DNA from: an uncultured Prevotella sp.
GTDB taxonomy: Bacteria > Bacteroidota > Bacteroidia > Bacteroidales > Bacteroidaceae
Length of the DNA stretch: 24,773 bases
Reading direction: 5' to 3'
Assembly: GCA_937895845.1 (NCBI GenBank)
Contig: CALBLK010000052.1
Coordinates: 1-24,773 of the forward strand
The notes below the pieces were generated by a model. That model was given only the letters and a program-made list of their open reading frames with translations. It was not told where the DNA came from and ran no database searches. A program made the translations under genes and the position numbers. Shown here in pieces: positions 1 through 8,271 of this stretch; the stretch's first letter is position 1; every line of letters starts with the position of its first letter.

Positions 1-57
1 TTGTTATCCAACGACTTGCTTTTATACAAAATTAAAAGTCTGCTAATTTAAGGAGAC

Positions 58-492
58 TTGAAACTTCATGCGGAGAAATTCAAGGACAGGTTTGGCTTTC
101 TCCCGGCAACCATCCACGCGGACAAGATCTATCTGAACAAAACAAACCGGACGTACCTGAAAGATGAAGAGATAAAGTCATATTGCAAGCCTCTCGGACG
201 ACCATCGAAAGAGTCGAAGACACCGGAGTTCATTGCAAAGATGACCAAGGCTGTCTCAGAAAGAAATGAAATCGAATGCTCTTTCGGTACAGGCAAGAGG
301 ATATATCGGGCCAACAACATAAGAGCCAAGTTCCCGGACACCAGCGAATGCTGGACAGGGATGTGTTACTTTGTCAAAAACGTGATGAAGTTCCTTAGGG
401 GACTTTGTCTTGCTCTTTTTAAAATCTTGCTCAATTTTCGATTTTATGGCAACTTGGAGCGAAAAGTTTGCTGCGCTCCAAGTTATGCCTAA
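58..492 (+). pseudogene. 5'-truncated IS5-type transposase (C-terminal part)
   Basis: About 144 codons resembling the C-terminal half of DDE transposases of the IS5-type group common in Bacteroidetes. Visible family features are an ADKIY segment near residue 22 (the second catalytic Asp of the DDE triad), a GRPSK segment near residue 48, and RNEIECSFGTGKR near residues 69-81, whose Glu should be the third catalytic acid. The first catalytic Asp and the whole N-terminal half are missing: an in-frame TAA lies at 49-51, and 1-48 shows nothing transposase-like. The only possible start is a TTG at 58, so this is a remnant and probably not expressed as an active enzyme. The reading frame is otherwise intact to its TAA. 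I cannot define either IS end or a target-site duplication. The exact IS subgroup is uncertain; that it is a DDE transposase remnant is fairly sure. Confidence 0.75.
451..484. repeat. Perfect 11-bp inverted repeat at transposase 3' end
   Basis: AACTTGGAGCG (451-461) is followed by its exact reverse complement (474-484), with a 12-base loop. It overlaps the last codons of the transposase remnant. No T-run follows on either strand, so it is not a classical intrinsic terminator. It may be part of the IS end or an RNA hairpin of the transposase mRNA; the role is not known. Confidence 0.6.
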
Positions 493-636
493 CATTAATT
501 CAGTGAACACTATTTAGTCATAAAATCAAAGAACTCTTTGGCTGGCAGCGTAAAGCCGCTTAGCCTTTATCTCAAATTTTAACGAACTATTGTTTTATTG
601 TTTCGTCAAGTTATCACTCCAAATTCCGGAAGAGCC

Positions 637-672
637 AAAAAAAGAGGATGCATCGTTTTGACACACCCTCTT
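637..672 (-). terminator. Rho-independent terminator of the coaX-ppiD operon
   Basis: Read on the minus strand, AAGAGGGTGTG (672-662) pairs with CATCCTCTT (650-642) across a loop of about 11 bases. The pairing has one bulge, and a run of T follows through 637. It sits about 77 bases past the stop of the PpiD-like gene, the expected place for the end of this minus-strand operon. The 493-748 gap otherwise holds nothing I recognise. Confidence 0.75.
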
Positions 673-748
673 CATGCAAGATACGCATTGTATCACTAAT
701 TCATACCGTTAATGTTAGATACAAAAACATTAAATTCTCCAATCTTTA

Positions 749-2893
749 TTAGAAGAACAAATAACGATTGTCAACCACTTTTGCCTTTGTATAAAGTTCA
801 TTCATGAACCGGCTCATCACCATCTGCATAGCCTGTTGTTGGAGTTGGTTCTCCATAGCCTTAGCATCCCTATAAGCATTAGCACGTTCTCCACGTTTTA
901 CGACCTTAAAAAGATAAGCGCCAGCATTTCCTTTCACCAAATGATTACTAAACTGTCCCTGTTTAGTAGCTGCCACAGCTCCACTTAAAGCTGGTTCACT
1001 TGCACCTGTAGCTTGAATGAAAGCAGGAGCGCTGAATGTAACCTGATTAACAGAATCAATTCGCATCCCCTTGTTTTTAGCTTCGGCAATAGATTTCACA
1101 CCTGCATACTTCTCTGAAAGTATTTTAAACTTCTTGTCACGAATCACTTCAGCCTTAAGCACATCCTTCACGTCATCTATATTGCGATAGCCAACAGGAT
1201 GAATCTTTGTCATTGCAATAACAAGCAAATGATCATTATTGCCACATTCATAAAGTGGAGACAAGCTGCCCTCCTTGGCCTCAAACACCCATTTCAAGGC
1301 ATCACGGGTACCATGAATTCCGTCAACGAAATGTTCAGAATTGAGCATATCCTTACGTTCTTGCACTTTATAACCATATTTGGCAGCGTTCTTCTCAATC
1401 GCTTCAAGCGTTTGATTTTCACTAACAAACTGACTGAACTTGTTATAAGCAGCAGAATAGGTAGCCTTAGAAAAATCAATAGTATGCTTAACAATAGCAG
1501 CGACATACTTATCTGTCATAGCCTTACGGGCTGTAACTTGAAGCACGACACATCCTTGAGTAAAAACAAGTTTTTTTATCTCGTTGACCCCCATATTGTT
1601 AAGAGACTCCAAATAGTTTTTGGTGTCCGCATCAACAGAAGTGGAACGTTCATACATTGCTGTTGTCAGCCACTGCTTTTGCCCTGTCTGATTGTATTTC
1701 TTAGCCAAAACCTCAAAATCAGCACCTCCTTGAAGAGCCAAGTAAATACTGTCAGCACGTTTTTTTGCCAACTCTGCCGTCTCTGCACCAACGTTTATCT
1801 GGCGGTATTCAACAGAATCGGGCAGTTGATATTTAGCTATGAGTTTTACAACATTAAGTGTATTGTCTGCAGCTGTTTCAAAAGGCTCAGTTGTTTGCCC
1901 TACAGTCATAGAGGTAAGTTTTGCGGCGATGTCCGAAGGAAATGCTTTGTGTGTAACAGCTAGACCCGTATAAGCTATCATAGACTGAGCTTTTCGCACA
2001 ACAGTTGCAGGGTCCTTTTCCGCTTTCAAGTCAGCAGAAGCCTGTTCCATGTTTTTCATAAGTTCATTGCGGTCAGCCTTTGACGGAAGTACATGGAAGT
2101 CGACATACTTGATGTCACGACTTTCTACAAATTGTTCGAACTTTGCCTTCTCCTCATTATATTTGCTCTTAAGTTCACTGTCCTCCACCTTTATTTGATT
2201 GTCGTTGATAGACGCATAGGGAGCAGAGGCCAAAAGGATATTGCTTTCAATGTTCTGTCCATCGAGAGCCATCTTTGCAGACACAGGATTTGAGAGCAAA
2301 CAATTAGCCATAAGGGCTTGGTATTTCATGGCGAGCGTCTGCTGCCTCAATGTTTTCTCAATAAACTTCCAATAAGTATAAATCTTCTGATATTGCTCTG
2401 CCACCTGTGGATTCTGCCCATTCTGATTCTTTTTATACTCATCAAGGAATTTGGTAAGCATGGTAACATCGAAGCGTCCTGTCTGCTGGCTGACAAATGG
2501 GGACTGGGCCAAAATAGGATTGGTTCCCTCACGCAAAACACTTTGAAGTTCTTCGTCAGTAACAGTAAGGCCAAGTTTGGCGGCTTCATTGCCTATGATT
2601 GCGGTGCTAACAAACTGGTTCCAAACCTGATCTTTCAAGCTATTGAGTTCCTCGTCTGTAAAGTTGTCACGTCCCTGCGTGATTTTGATAACCTCCTGGT
2701 ATTCGTCCACCAGATTTTGGAAATCCTGTACGGAGATTTTCTCCCCCAACACTTCACCCACTTGCTGTCGCTTTTCATTACTTGTGGCTTCACAAGAACG
2801 AAACATTTCCTCAGCAATGAATGCGAAGAGACCAAGACCTATAATAATAATCAAAGTCACTCCTCTTTTTCTAATTGTTCCTAATGCTGCCAT
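749..2893 (-). CDS. ppiD: PpiD/SurA-like periplasmic peptidyl-prolyl isomerase-type chaperone
   Basis: A 714-residue inner-membrane-anchored periplasmic folding factor. A short cytoplasmic N-terminus (ending RKR, residue 10) is followed by one hydrophobic helix at about 12-28. A SurA_N-type helical chaperone region follows (about 45-200, with the EELQSVLREG stretch). A degenerate parvulin (PPIC) domain lies at about 359-455, then a long C-terminal helical part to 714. The topology matches PpiD (623 residues in E. coli), which assists outer-membrane protein folding near the Sec translocon. The expected parvulin His is Gln in the YRQI segment (363-366), so isomerase activity is doubtful, as for E. 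coli PpiD. The ATG at 2893 places the membrane anchor correctly. It is the last gene of the minus-strand operon, 117 bases after the CNNM gene, with a possible internal promoter in that gap. Its base composition is visibly more AT-rich than secA or thr genes here. Confidence 0.85.
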   Translation of the reverse strand: MAALGTIRKRGVTLIIIIGLGLFAFIAEEMFRSCEATSNEKRQQVGEVLGEKISVQDFQNLVDEYQEVIKITQGRDNFTDEELNSLKDQVWNQFVSTAIIGNEAAKLGLTVTDEELQSVLREGTNPILAQSPFVSQQTGRFDVTMLTKFLDEYKKNQNGQNPQVAEQYQKIYTYWKFIEKTLRQQTLAMKYQALMANCLLSNPVSAKMALDGQNIESNILLASAPYASINDNQIKVEDSELKSKYNEEKAKFEQFVESRDIKYVDFHVLPSKADRNELMKNMEQASADLKAEKDPATVVRKAQSMIAYTGLAVTHKAFPSDIAAKLTSMTVGQTTEPFETAADNTLNVVKLIAKYQLPDSVEYRQINVGAETAELAKKRADSIYLALQGGADFEVLAKKYNQTGQKQWLTTAMYERSTSVDADTKNYLESLNNMGVNEIKKLVFTQGCVVLQVTARKAMTDKYVAAIVKHTIDFSKATYSAAYNKFSQFVSENQTLEAIEKNAAKYGYKVQERKDMLNSEHFVDGIHGTRDALKWVFEAKEGSLSPLYECGNNDHLLVIAMTKIHPVGYRNIDDVKDVLKAEVIRDKKFKILSEKYAGVKSIAEAKNKGMRIDSVNQVTFSAPAFIQATGASEPALSGAVAATKQGQFSNHLVKGNAGAYLFKVVKRGERANAYRDAKAMENQLQQQAMQMVMSRFMNELYTKAKVVDNRYLFF

Positions 2894-2959
2894 TACTCTG
2901 TTTGTATATTATTATAATTTTAATTTTTCTCTAAGGCCTACCAAGGGCCATAATGCCGA

Positions 2960-2967
2960 CAAAATTA
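2960..2967 (-). promoter_or_regulatory. Putative -7 promoter element for ppiD
   Basis: On the minus strand TAATTTTG (2967-2960) matches the Bacteroidetes -7 consensus TAnnTTTG exactly. The nearest TTTG (2983-2980) is only 12 bases upstream, closer than the usual about 20, so the -33 box is poor. It would give a leader of roughly 60 bases for ppiD and allow expression apart from the upstream operon. Confidence 0.35.
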
Positions 2968-3010
2968 CAAAAAATAAGTCAAACGCCGCCATATTTCAAT
3001 AAAAAAAGCC

Positions 3011-4270
3011 TTATTGGTTGACATTCAGCTTGACTATCTCTATTTTTGTCATTGTGTTCTTGATGATTTTAAACTCAAACTTTCCAATCCTTACGACCTC
3101 GTTCAGTTTAGGAAAACTTTGGTATTCATGAAGGATTAGTCCGCCTACTGTCATATAGGCGTCGCTCTCGGGCAAATCAAGTCCAAACATCTCATTGACA
3201 CGCTCTATCTCGAGCCGGGCAGACAAGATATATTCCCCACTATCCGTGCGGGTTGCGATGTAGTTGTTACTGTCGTGTTCATCCTCTATCTCGCCAAAAA
3301 TCTCCTCTACAATATCTTCAAGAGACACCAAGCCACTTGTTCCACCAAACTCATCAACGACAATAGCCAATGTCTTTTTCTGCTGAAGCATGATATGCAT
3401 CAGCTTGCGAGCTGTCATGGTCTCTGGCACATACGGGATTGCCTGGATATGCTCTTTTCCATGGCCTGGATTTCGAAAGAGTTCTGCGGAATGAACATAG
3501 CCCACCACATGGTCTATATCGTCTTGGTAAACAATGATTTTCGAGAATCCGCTATTGATAAACTGGTTGGTTAGCTGTTCATCAGTACAGTTGTTAATAT
3601 CAACTGCTTCTATCTCCGTACGAGGCACCATGCAGTCACGCACCTTTGTGTCAGAGAAATCCAAGGCATTATGGAATATCTTGACCTCCTCATCTATATC
3701 CTCCCCATCAGCGGCATTGTCTATGCTGCTCTGAACAAGATAATCCAAATCCACTTTGGAGAATTCGTGACCTGTCCCTTCTTTGTTTATCTTGATGCCA
3801 ACAAGACGGAGCAACCCCCGCGAAAGAAATGTGGCAAAACGCGATATTGGATAAAGTACAATGTAGCATACCAAAGCCGGCACAGCAAAAAATGTGAGCA
3901 AAGTGTTGGGCGCACTCTTAAAAATGGTTTTGGGAAGGAACTCACCTGTAAAAAGCACGACAAGCGTGGAAAGAATGGTGTCAGCCGTCACGCGCTCACC
4001 GTCTCCGAGGGCGCTGAAGAGCGTCTGGTCAAATATTTGTGCAAAAAGAATACCATAAATAACCAGCGCGATGTTGTTGCCAACCAGCATCGTACTAACG
4101 AAATTATTAGGATGACGGTAAAAAAAACTGATGGCCCGTTGAGACAGTCCGTTTTTATCCCGGTCCATCTCAGCCAGCATTCTGTTTCCAGAGACAAAAG
4201 CAATTTCCATTCCAGAAAAAAACGCTGAGAAAACCATTGTGATCAATAGTCCTACAACAAGTGTTACCAT
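3011..4270 (-). CDS. CNNM/CBS/CorC_HlyC family membrane protein (hemolysin family, GldE-like)
   Basis: A 419-residue integral membrane protein of the CorC/HlyC/CNNM family. It has a DUF21 (CNNM) membrane domain with hydrophobic helices at about 4-25, 57-80, 96-116 and 124-150. A CBS pair follows, CBS1 from about 208 (CMVPRTEIEAVD) and CBS2 from about 271 to 332 (including VDEFGGTSGLVSLEDIVEE). A C-terminal CorC_HlyC domain lies at about 345-415. Relatives are linked to Mg2+/Co2+ export, and GldE of gliding Bacteroidetes has the same architecture. No gliding genes are visible, so I infer a general ion or envelope role, and the 'hemolysin' name is historical. The ATG at 4270 is 2 bases after the lptC stop, indicating translational coupling. 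Family assignment is firm, substrate is not. Confidence 0.9.
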   Translation of the reverse strand: MVTLVVGLLITMVFSAFFSGMEIAFVSGNRMLAEMDRDKNGLSQRAISFFYRHPNNFVSTMLVGNNIALVIYGILFAQIFDQTLFSALGDGERVTADTILSTLVVLFTGEFLPKTIFKSAPNTLLTFFAVPALVCYIVLYPISRFATFLSRGLLRLVGIKINKEGTGHEFSKVDLDYLVQSSIDNAADGEDIDEEVKIFHNALDFSDTKVRDCMVPRTEIEAVDINNCTDEQLTNQFINSGFSKIIVYQDDIDHVVGYVHSAELFRNPGHGKEHIQAIPYVPETMTARKLMHIMLQQKKTLAIVVDEFGGTSGLVSLEDIVEEIFGEIEDEHDSNNYIATRTDSGEYILSARLEIERVNEMFGLDLPESDAYMTVGGLILHEYQSFPKLNEVVRIGKFEFKIIKNTMTKIEIVKLNVNQ

Positions 4271-4272
4271 GG

Positions 4273-4935
4273 CTATCTATATTTTAAAGACTGTGACGGA
4301 CGTGGTGTGGCTAACGTGCGTATGGGCATGTTGCTTTGTGCAACTGTGTCACCCTGAGCCGTATTTGCAGAAGTGGCGGGACTGTCGTCCATACCCTCCT
4401 TTTCGAATGAGCCCTTTGAGTTCGACACTGTATAGCGTGTCATCCGCTCGTCACTGCGGAAACAGGTTCCTTCCAATGTACGTTCGGGAGTGATTACCTG
4501 AGATTTCTTGTACGAATACAGCTCATGTGTGAAACCATCCCAAAAAAGCTCTTCGCTGCGGAAAATCAACCCATCCAGGTTTCTTACACGCACACGTCCG
4601 CGAAGTTCCCAAAGTTTCTTTTGATCATAATACCACGCACTGTCAGCCTGAACATAAAGTTGTACATGGTATTCCTCATCAAACTGTTCAAGGAAGATTC
4701 CCTTAATAAAAGTCCACCGCGAGGGATTCTTCACAGTGTTTACATCCCAGCGCTCCGCCACAACTCTATATTTTACAACTCCAGAGTCTGAGATTAGCGT
4801 ATTCACACCATAGCTTGTCATCATTGACACAGAGTCACGCTCATGAATAGCCGGAGCAGTGTGCTCATGCATCTCATTGCAAGCCCCAGCAATTATGACA
4901 AATCCCAACGGAAACGTACTTTTAAGCAAGCTCAT
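4273..4935 (-). CDS. lptC: LPS export ABC transporter periplasmic component LptC
   Basis: About 220 residues, matching LptC (about 190 residues in E. coli), the bitopic or lipid-anchored protein that passes LPS from LptBFG to LptA. The N-terminus has a short hydrophobic segment ending in GAC, giving a plausible though weak lipobox with Cys at about residue 19. The central part (about 35-150) has the beta-jellyroll pattern of LptC/OstA, with segments such as VVKYRVVAERWDV and WELRGRVRVRNLDG. A low-complexity Ser/Thr/Ala tail follows. The reading frame also offers TTG (4941) and GTG (4938) starts; I chose the ATG at 4935, which gives a compact signal. It lies 9 bases after the barrel-protein gene and 2 bases before the CNNM gene, so it is part of the coaX operon. 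Confidence 0.82.
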   Translation of the reverse strand: MSLLKSTFPLGFVIIAGACNEMHEHTAPAIHERDSVSMMTSYGVNTLISDSGVVKYRVVAERWDVNTVKNPSRWTFIKGIFLEQFDEEYHVQLYVQADSAWYYDQKKLWELRGRVRVRNLDGLIFRSEELFWDGFTHELYSYKKSQVITPERTLEGTCFRSDERMTRYTVSNSKGSFEKEGMDDSPATSANTAQGDTVAQSNMPIRTLATPRPSQSLKYR

Positions 4936-4944
4936 CACCAAATG

Positions 4945-6240
4945 TCATTTCACTTTCCATTTCATAAACCACCGTTCATTGAAAGTGATTCCTACATTGA
5001 TACGAAAAGTGTTTTCAGTAATAAGGTCGTTGGCTGAAGCGCGGACCCACTGGCCACTGATATTCAACAATGACCGATTGTTCCATGCATTGATAATGGG
5101 AATACCCAATCCCGCACTCAGACTATATTCCTTAGGGCCGTCTTGTCCATTCACTTTAATATAAGGTGTAGCGTATGACGCTCCGAAGCGATAGTGTATA
5201 CGGTTATAAAAACGGCGGCTGATAGCATTTGGCACCCACTCACCGCCGACCACCACCTTGTGACGGTCACTCAGCAAGCCATCCTTGAGTACATAATCAC
5301 CTGTAACATCGTCAACCTCCGGCATTTTCTCTGCCCCCCAGTTTTGGAACAGATAATCCACTCCGAGTGTCCATTTCGTTCCATGCTGCCATGCAGCGCC
5401 AACAGAAAAGGAGTTAGGCAAGCTGAAAGCATCTGTCACGGTTGGCACTGGGTCACGGGGTGTCGATACGCCAGTCTCCTTGTCAAGGACATTAAAATGC
5501 GCCAGCGCGTCAGCCCCAAGTTTGTGTCCGATGCCCCACACTGCACCAACGGTAAGGAGTTCGCCAGCCTTAACTTCTTTTTGCCACTGCACGCCCAAGT
5601 CAACCTTGTAACTTGAAATGTTGGTTGTATAGTTGCGTGTCACTGTGTTGACATAGCTGTCGCTGCTCACAACAGACACATACTTGTCGTATGTTCCCCA
5701 AAGATAGCCAAGGTTTGCTCCGACTGAAAGCGAGGGCACCACCTGCCATCCCACACCGGCAAAAGCCTGGTGGACTCCACCAGACCCATAGAATGTCTCT
5801 GTTGATGTAATGTCGGAATTGCCCACAGGCTTTGGCCCTGTATTATAATTGTAGCCAATATTGCTGTAAGGCAGCACGCCAACTGTCACGCCCAAACATG
5901 GTAAAGCTCTGAAGCTGGCCAGCACATACTCAAAATCCGCATTGTTGGCATTCACCTTTTTGCCGCCCTCCGTGAAATTAGTCACCTGCCCAGACAAACC
6001 TACATCAAATATCATGGTCAGAGAGTCTATGGCCGAATAAGAGGCGGGATTTTGGTAATTCACCTGGTTGGCGTAGCGCAGGCCCATTGACAAGCCCCCC
6101 ATCGCACGGTTAAATCCCTGCGACTGGTCTGCAAGCACACCTAAACCATACTGGCTGTATGGAGAATTTGTTCCACTTTGGGCCACCGCAACCTGGGCAA
6201 GAGCCAACACCATCAAACTGCTCAGCAATATTTTTTTCAT
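4945..6240 (-). CDS. Outer-membrane beta-barrel protein, uncharacterised
   Basis: A 431-residue exported protein. Residues 1-20 form a clear signal peptide (MKK, hydrophobic core, cleavage after AVA or AVAQ). The mature protein begins with an NSPYSQYGLG segment and a GGLSMGLR / NPASYSAID pattern reminiscent of FadL/OmpP1-like barrels. The rest alternates aromatic, glycine and polar residues as in a transmembrane barrel, and the last strand ends NERWFMKWKVK. I do not recognise a characterised orthologue, and the ligand is unknown. Its ATG overlaps the coaX TGA stop by 4 bases (ATGA) and lptC follows after 9 bases. The location suggests a link to outer-membrane or LPS assembly, which is inference from context only. 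Confidence 0.75.
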   Translation of the reverse strand: MKKILLSSLMVLALAQVAVAQSGTNSPYSQYGLGVLADQSQGFNRAMGGLSMGLRYANQVNYQNPASYSAIDSLTMIFDVGLSGQVTNFTEGGKKVNANNADFEYVLASFRALPCLGVTVGVLPYSNIGYNYNTGPKPVGNSDITSTETFYGSGGVHQAFAGVGWQVVPSLSVGANLGYLWGTYDKYVSVVSSDSYVNTVTRNYTTNISSYKVDLGVQWQKEVKAGELLTVGAVWGIGHKLGADALAHFNVLDKETGVSTPRDPVPTVTDAFSLPNSFSVGAAWQHGTKWTLGVDYLFQNWGAEKMPEVDDVTGDYVLKDGLLSDRHKVVVGGEWVPNAISRRFYNRIHYRFGASYATPYIKVNGQDGPKEYSLSAGLGIPIINAWNNRSLLNISGQWVRASANDLITENTFRINVGITFNERWFMKWKVK

Positions 6241-6980
6241 TTAGCCTTTATTTCTTCATTATAAATAAGGACCCGGTTCAACCCCTCGGGCACAATATAA
6301 TTGTCTGCAAAGATGCATTTTTTTTCCGATATCTGCAAATTTAGATGAACGCCCCCAGTTAAATAAATAAAAAGACCGGGATATTTCTTTTGGTATTCAC
6401 AGATGTAGCCTTCAATCTCATAGGCTATTCCTTGCATCACGCCACACCTAATCGCGGTCTCGGTGCAATCGCCCAGCTGCGGCATCCGCCCTTTCCGACT
6501 CACCAAAGGCAGAGAGTCTGTAAACAGGTTGAGCGCCTTCAGACGGACAGTTGGACCGGGAGAAATGTTGCCACCAAGATAGACCCCACTGGCAGAAACA
6601 AAATCATAGGTAATACAAGTGCCCACATCAATGACAAGCACATCGTGACCTCTCTGTTTGCTCCATGCGCCAATGGCAGCCGCCAAGCGGTCCGCCCCCA
6701 AAGTTTCCGGGGTCTTGTAACCATTGACTATCGGTATCGGTGTCAGCCCCGATACCAGCTGCATCATCGGAAAAGGCAGTCCGCCGATGGCCTCACGCAT
6801 TTCCTCTGACAAATCCACTACCGTTGAAAATATCCCCCGGCCAAAAGCATGACGAAGACAAAAAGCCCTGAGCTTGTACTGCTCACCCTCGTCCACCCGC
6901 ATCTCCTCCAATGGTTTCATTCCGTCGAATGCTACCATCTTAATGCAGGTGTTGCCTATATCTATTGTCAGATTCTTCAC
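6237..6980 (-). CDS. coaX: Type III pantothenate kinase
   Basis: Phosphorylates pantothenate, the first step of coenzyme A synthesis; the type III form belongs to the ASKHA fold and is insensitive to CoA feedback. Visible motifs are the phosphate-1 loop TIDIGNT at residues 5-11, the GADR active-site segment with its Asp, the phosphate-2 loop VIDVGTCITYDF, the LGGNISPG segment, and the C-terminal LTGGV. The frame is open upstream to 7160, but family length (about 250 residues) and the position of DIGNT at the N-terminus fix the start at GTG 6980, giving 247 residues. The upstream extension would run over the promoter and the start of the divergent gene. It heads the minus-strand envelope operon, with the next gene overlapping by 4 bases. 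Confidence 0.92.
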   Translation of the reverse strand: MKNLTIDIGNTCIKMVAFDGMKPLEEMRVDEGEQYKLRAFCLRHAFGRGIFSTVVDLSEEMREAIGGLPFPMMQLVSGLTPIPIVNGYKTPETLGADRLAAAIGAWSKQRGHDVLVIDVGTCITYDFVSASGVYLGGNISPGPTVRLKALNLFTDSLPLVSRKGRMPQLGDCTETAIRCGVMQGIAYEIEGYICEYQKKYPGLFIYLTGGVHLNLQISEKKCIFADNYIVPEGLNRVLIYNEEIKAK

Positions 6981-7000
6981 TTTTTTCCGCTTACAGGGTG

Positions 7001-7008
7001 CAAAATTA
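7001..7008 (-). promoter_or_regulatory. Putative -7 promoter element for coaX operon
   Basis: TAATTTTG on the minus strand (7008-7001) matches TAnnTTTG. It lies 20 bases upstream of the coaX GTG, giving a leader of roughly 15 bases. No clear TTTG is present at the -33 distance, where there is instead a T-run (7019-7012) closer in. Confidence 0.5.
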
Positions 7009-7053
7009 TTGAAAAAAAACGAGATTATACACCGAGAAATAAGAAAAAGAGCG

Positions 7054-7061
7054 TAATTTTG
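7054..7061 (+). promoter_or_regulatory. Putative -7 promoter element for the DUF4105/secA block
   Basis: TAATTTTG (7054-7061) matches the Bacteroidetes -7 box, but no TTG-type -33 box is seen upstream. The GTG start at 7066 is only 4 bases beyond, so a transcript begun here would be nearly leaderless. It mirrors the element on the other strand at 7001-7008. Confidence 0.4.
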
Positions 7062-7065
7062 CATT

Positions 7066-8271
7066 GTGAAACAATTAACAACAACGGTACGGTATGTTTG
7101 GCTCATCCTGTTTTTTGTCTTCACGGTGCTCGCAACGCCCCTCCCCGCACAGGCAGCCAATGTACCTTCAGACTCACTTGAGGTTAGTCTGCTTACATGC
7201 TCTCCTTACGAGCAGGAGGTGTACAGCCTTTACGGACACACAGCCATCCGTTGCCATGACTGGCGCAGCGGTGACGACTGGGTGTTTAATTATGGTGTGT
7301 TTAATTTCAAAAAGCCGTTTTTCGTTGTACGCTTTATCTTCGGACTTACAGACTATGAGCTGGGCGTGGTTCCATTCGACATCTTCATCAAGGAATACGA
7401 AAGGCAGGGACGGCAGGTAACAGAGCAGGTGCTCAACCTCTCCACACTGGAGAAATGGAAGCTCTACCAAGCCCTTGCCAGCAACTACGAAGACCCTTCA
7501 CGGCGTGAGTACCGTTACAATTATTTCACGGCCAACTGCACAACAAAGGCCCGTGACATCATAACATCATGTGTGGATGGCACCATTGTCTATCCATCCA
7601 ATTTGGGAAAGGAGCAGTCTTACCGGCAGATGCTCCATGAAATGACTCGGAACCACCGATGGGCGGCACTGGGCAACGACCTCTGTCTGGGAGCAAGGGC
7701 TGACATGGCTGTCAAAGGCGAGAATCACCACTTTCTCCCCCACAACCTTATGGAAGACTTTTGCAAGGCAGCCATTGTCAAGGGAAATGCATCACGTCCG
7801 CTGGTTGACGTAAACAGGGTGTTGCTCCACCGGCATTCCCAGCAACAAGGAAGTGCCTCCCTGTTTCCCACTCCTACGGCCTGTGCCTTGGCATTATTGA
7901 CCATCTCGGTAGGTATAGCTCTATTGGAAAAGCGAAAAGACAGGTGCTTTGTCGCTGTAGACATCCTGTATTTCAGTGTCACAGCAACGCTGGGCCTTGT
8001 GCTCACACTGCTGCTGTTTTCCCAACACCCCACCACCAGCACCAACCTGCAATGGTTGCTGTTCAATCCCCTCCCCCTGTTCTTTCTTCCGGCACTGGCC
8101 AAACAAAGGACTACACGCTTTTGGTCTGTCCAGTTAGGGCTGCTTTTGCTTTTTTTTGCCGGTGCAATGATACAAGACTATGCAGAGGGGACTGAAATAG
8201 TGGCATTGTGTTTGCTAACACGGTGCTGGACACATAGAGACAATATTCTCCACCGCTCAAAGAATCAATAG
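7066..8271 (+). CDS. DUF4105 / Lnb-like membrane protein, possible lipoprotein N-acyltransferase
   Basis: 401 residues. It has a signal peptide at 1-30 (cleavage after AQA) and a periplasmic DUF4105 domain, now called the Lnb N-terminal domain, at about 38-240. Four or five C-terminal membrane helices lie at about 271-287, 299-319, 328-345, 353-369 and possibly 377-388. Candidate catalytic residues are His58 in SLYGHTAIR and Cys158 in FTANCTTKARD, a cysteine-hydrolase-like pair. Lnb proteins N-acylate outer-membrane lipoproteins in bacteria lacking Lnt; that this protein does so is inference from domain and topology. The start is the GTG at 7066, since no ATG precedes the domain and GTG places the signal peptide correctly. 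Its TAG stop directly abuts the ATG of the next gene (0 bases), so the two are translationally coupled. It is divergent from coaX, 85 bases apart. Confidence 0.78.
   Translation: MKQLTTTVRYVWLILFFVFTVLATPLPAQAANVPSDSLEVSLLTCSPYEQEVYSLYGHTAIRCHDWRSGDDWVFNYGVFNFKKPFFVVRFIFGLTDYELGVVPFDIFIKEYERQGRQVTEQVLNLSTLEKWKLYQALASNYEDPSRREYRYNYFTANCTTKARDIITSCVDGTIVYPSNLGKEQSYRQMLHEMTRNHRWAALGNDLCLGARADMAVKGENHHFLPHNLMEDFCKAAIVKGNASRPLVDVNRVLLHRHSQQQGSASLFPTPTACALALLTISVGIALLEKRKDRCFVAVDILYFSVTATLGLVLTLLLFSQHPTTSTNLQWLLFNPLPLFFLPALAKQRTTRFWSVQLGLLLLFFAGAMIQDYAEGTEIVALCLLTRCWTHRDNILHRSKNQ

Noticed and set aside
6981..7160. 60-residue N-terminal extension of coaX
   Set aside because: It overlaps the divergent gene and its promoter, and pantothenate kinases of this type begin at the DIGNT region.
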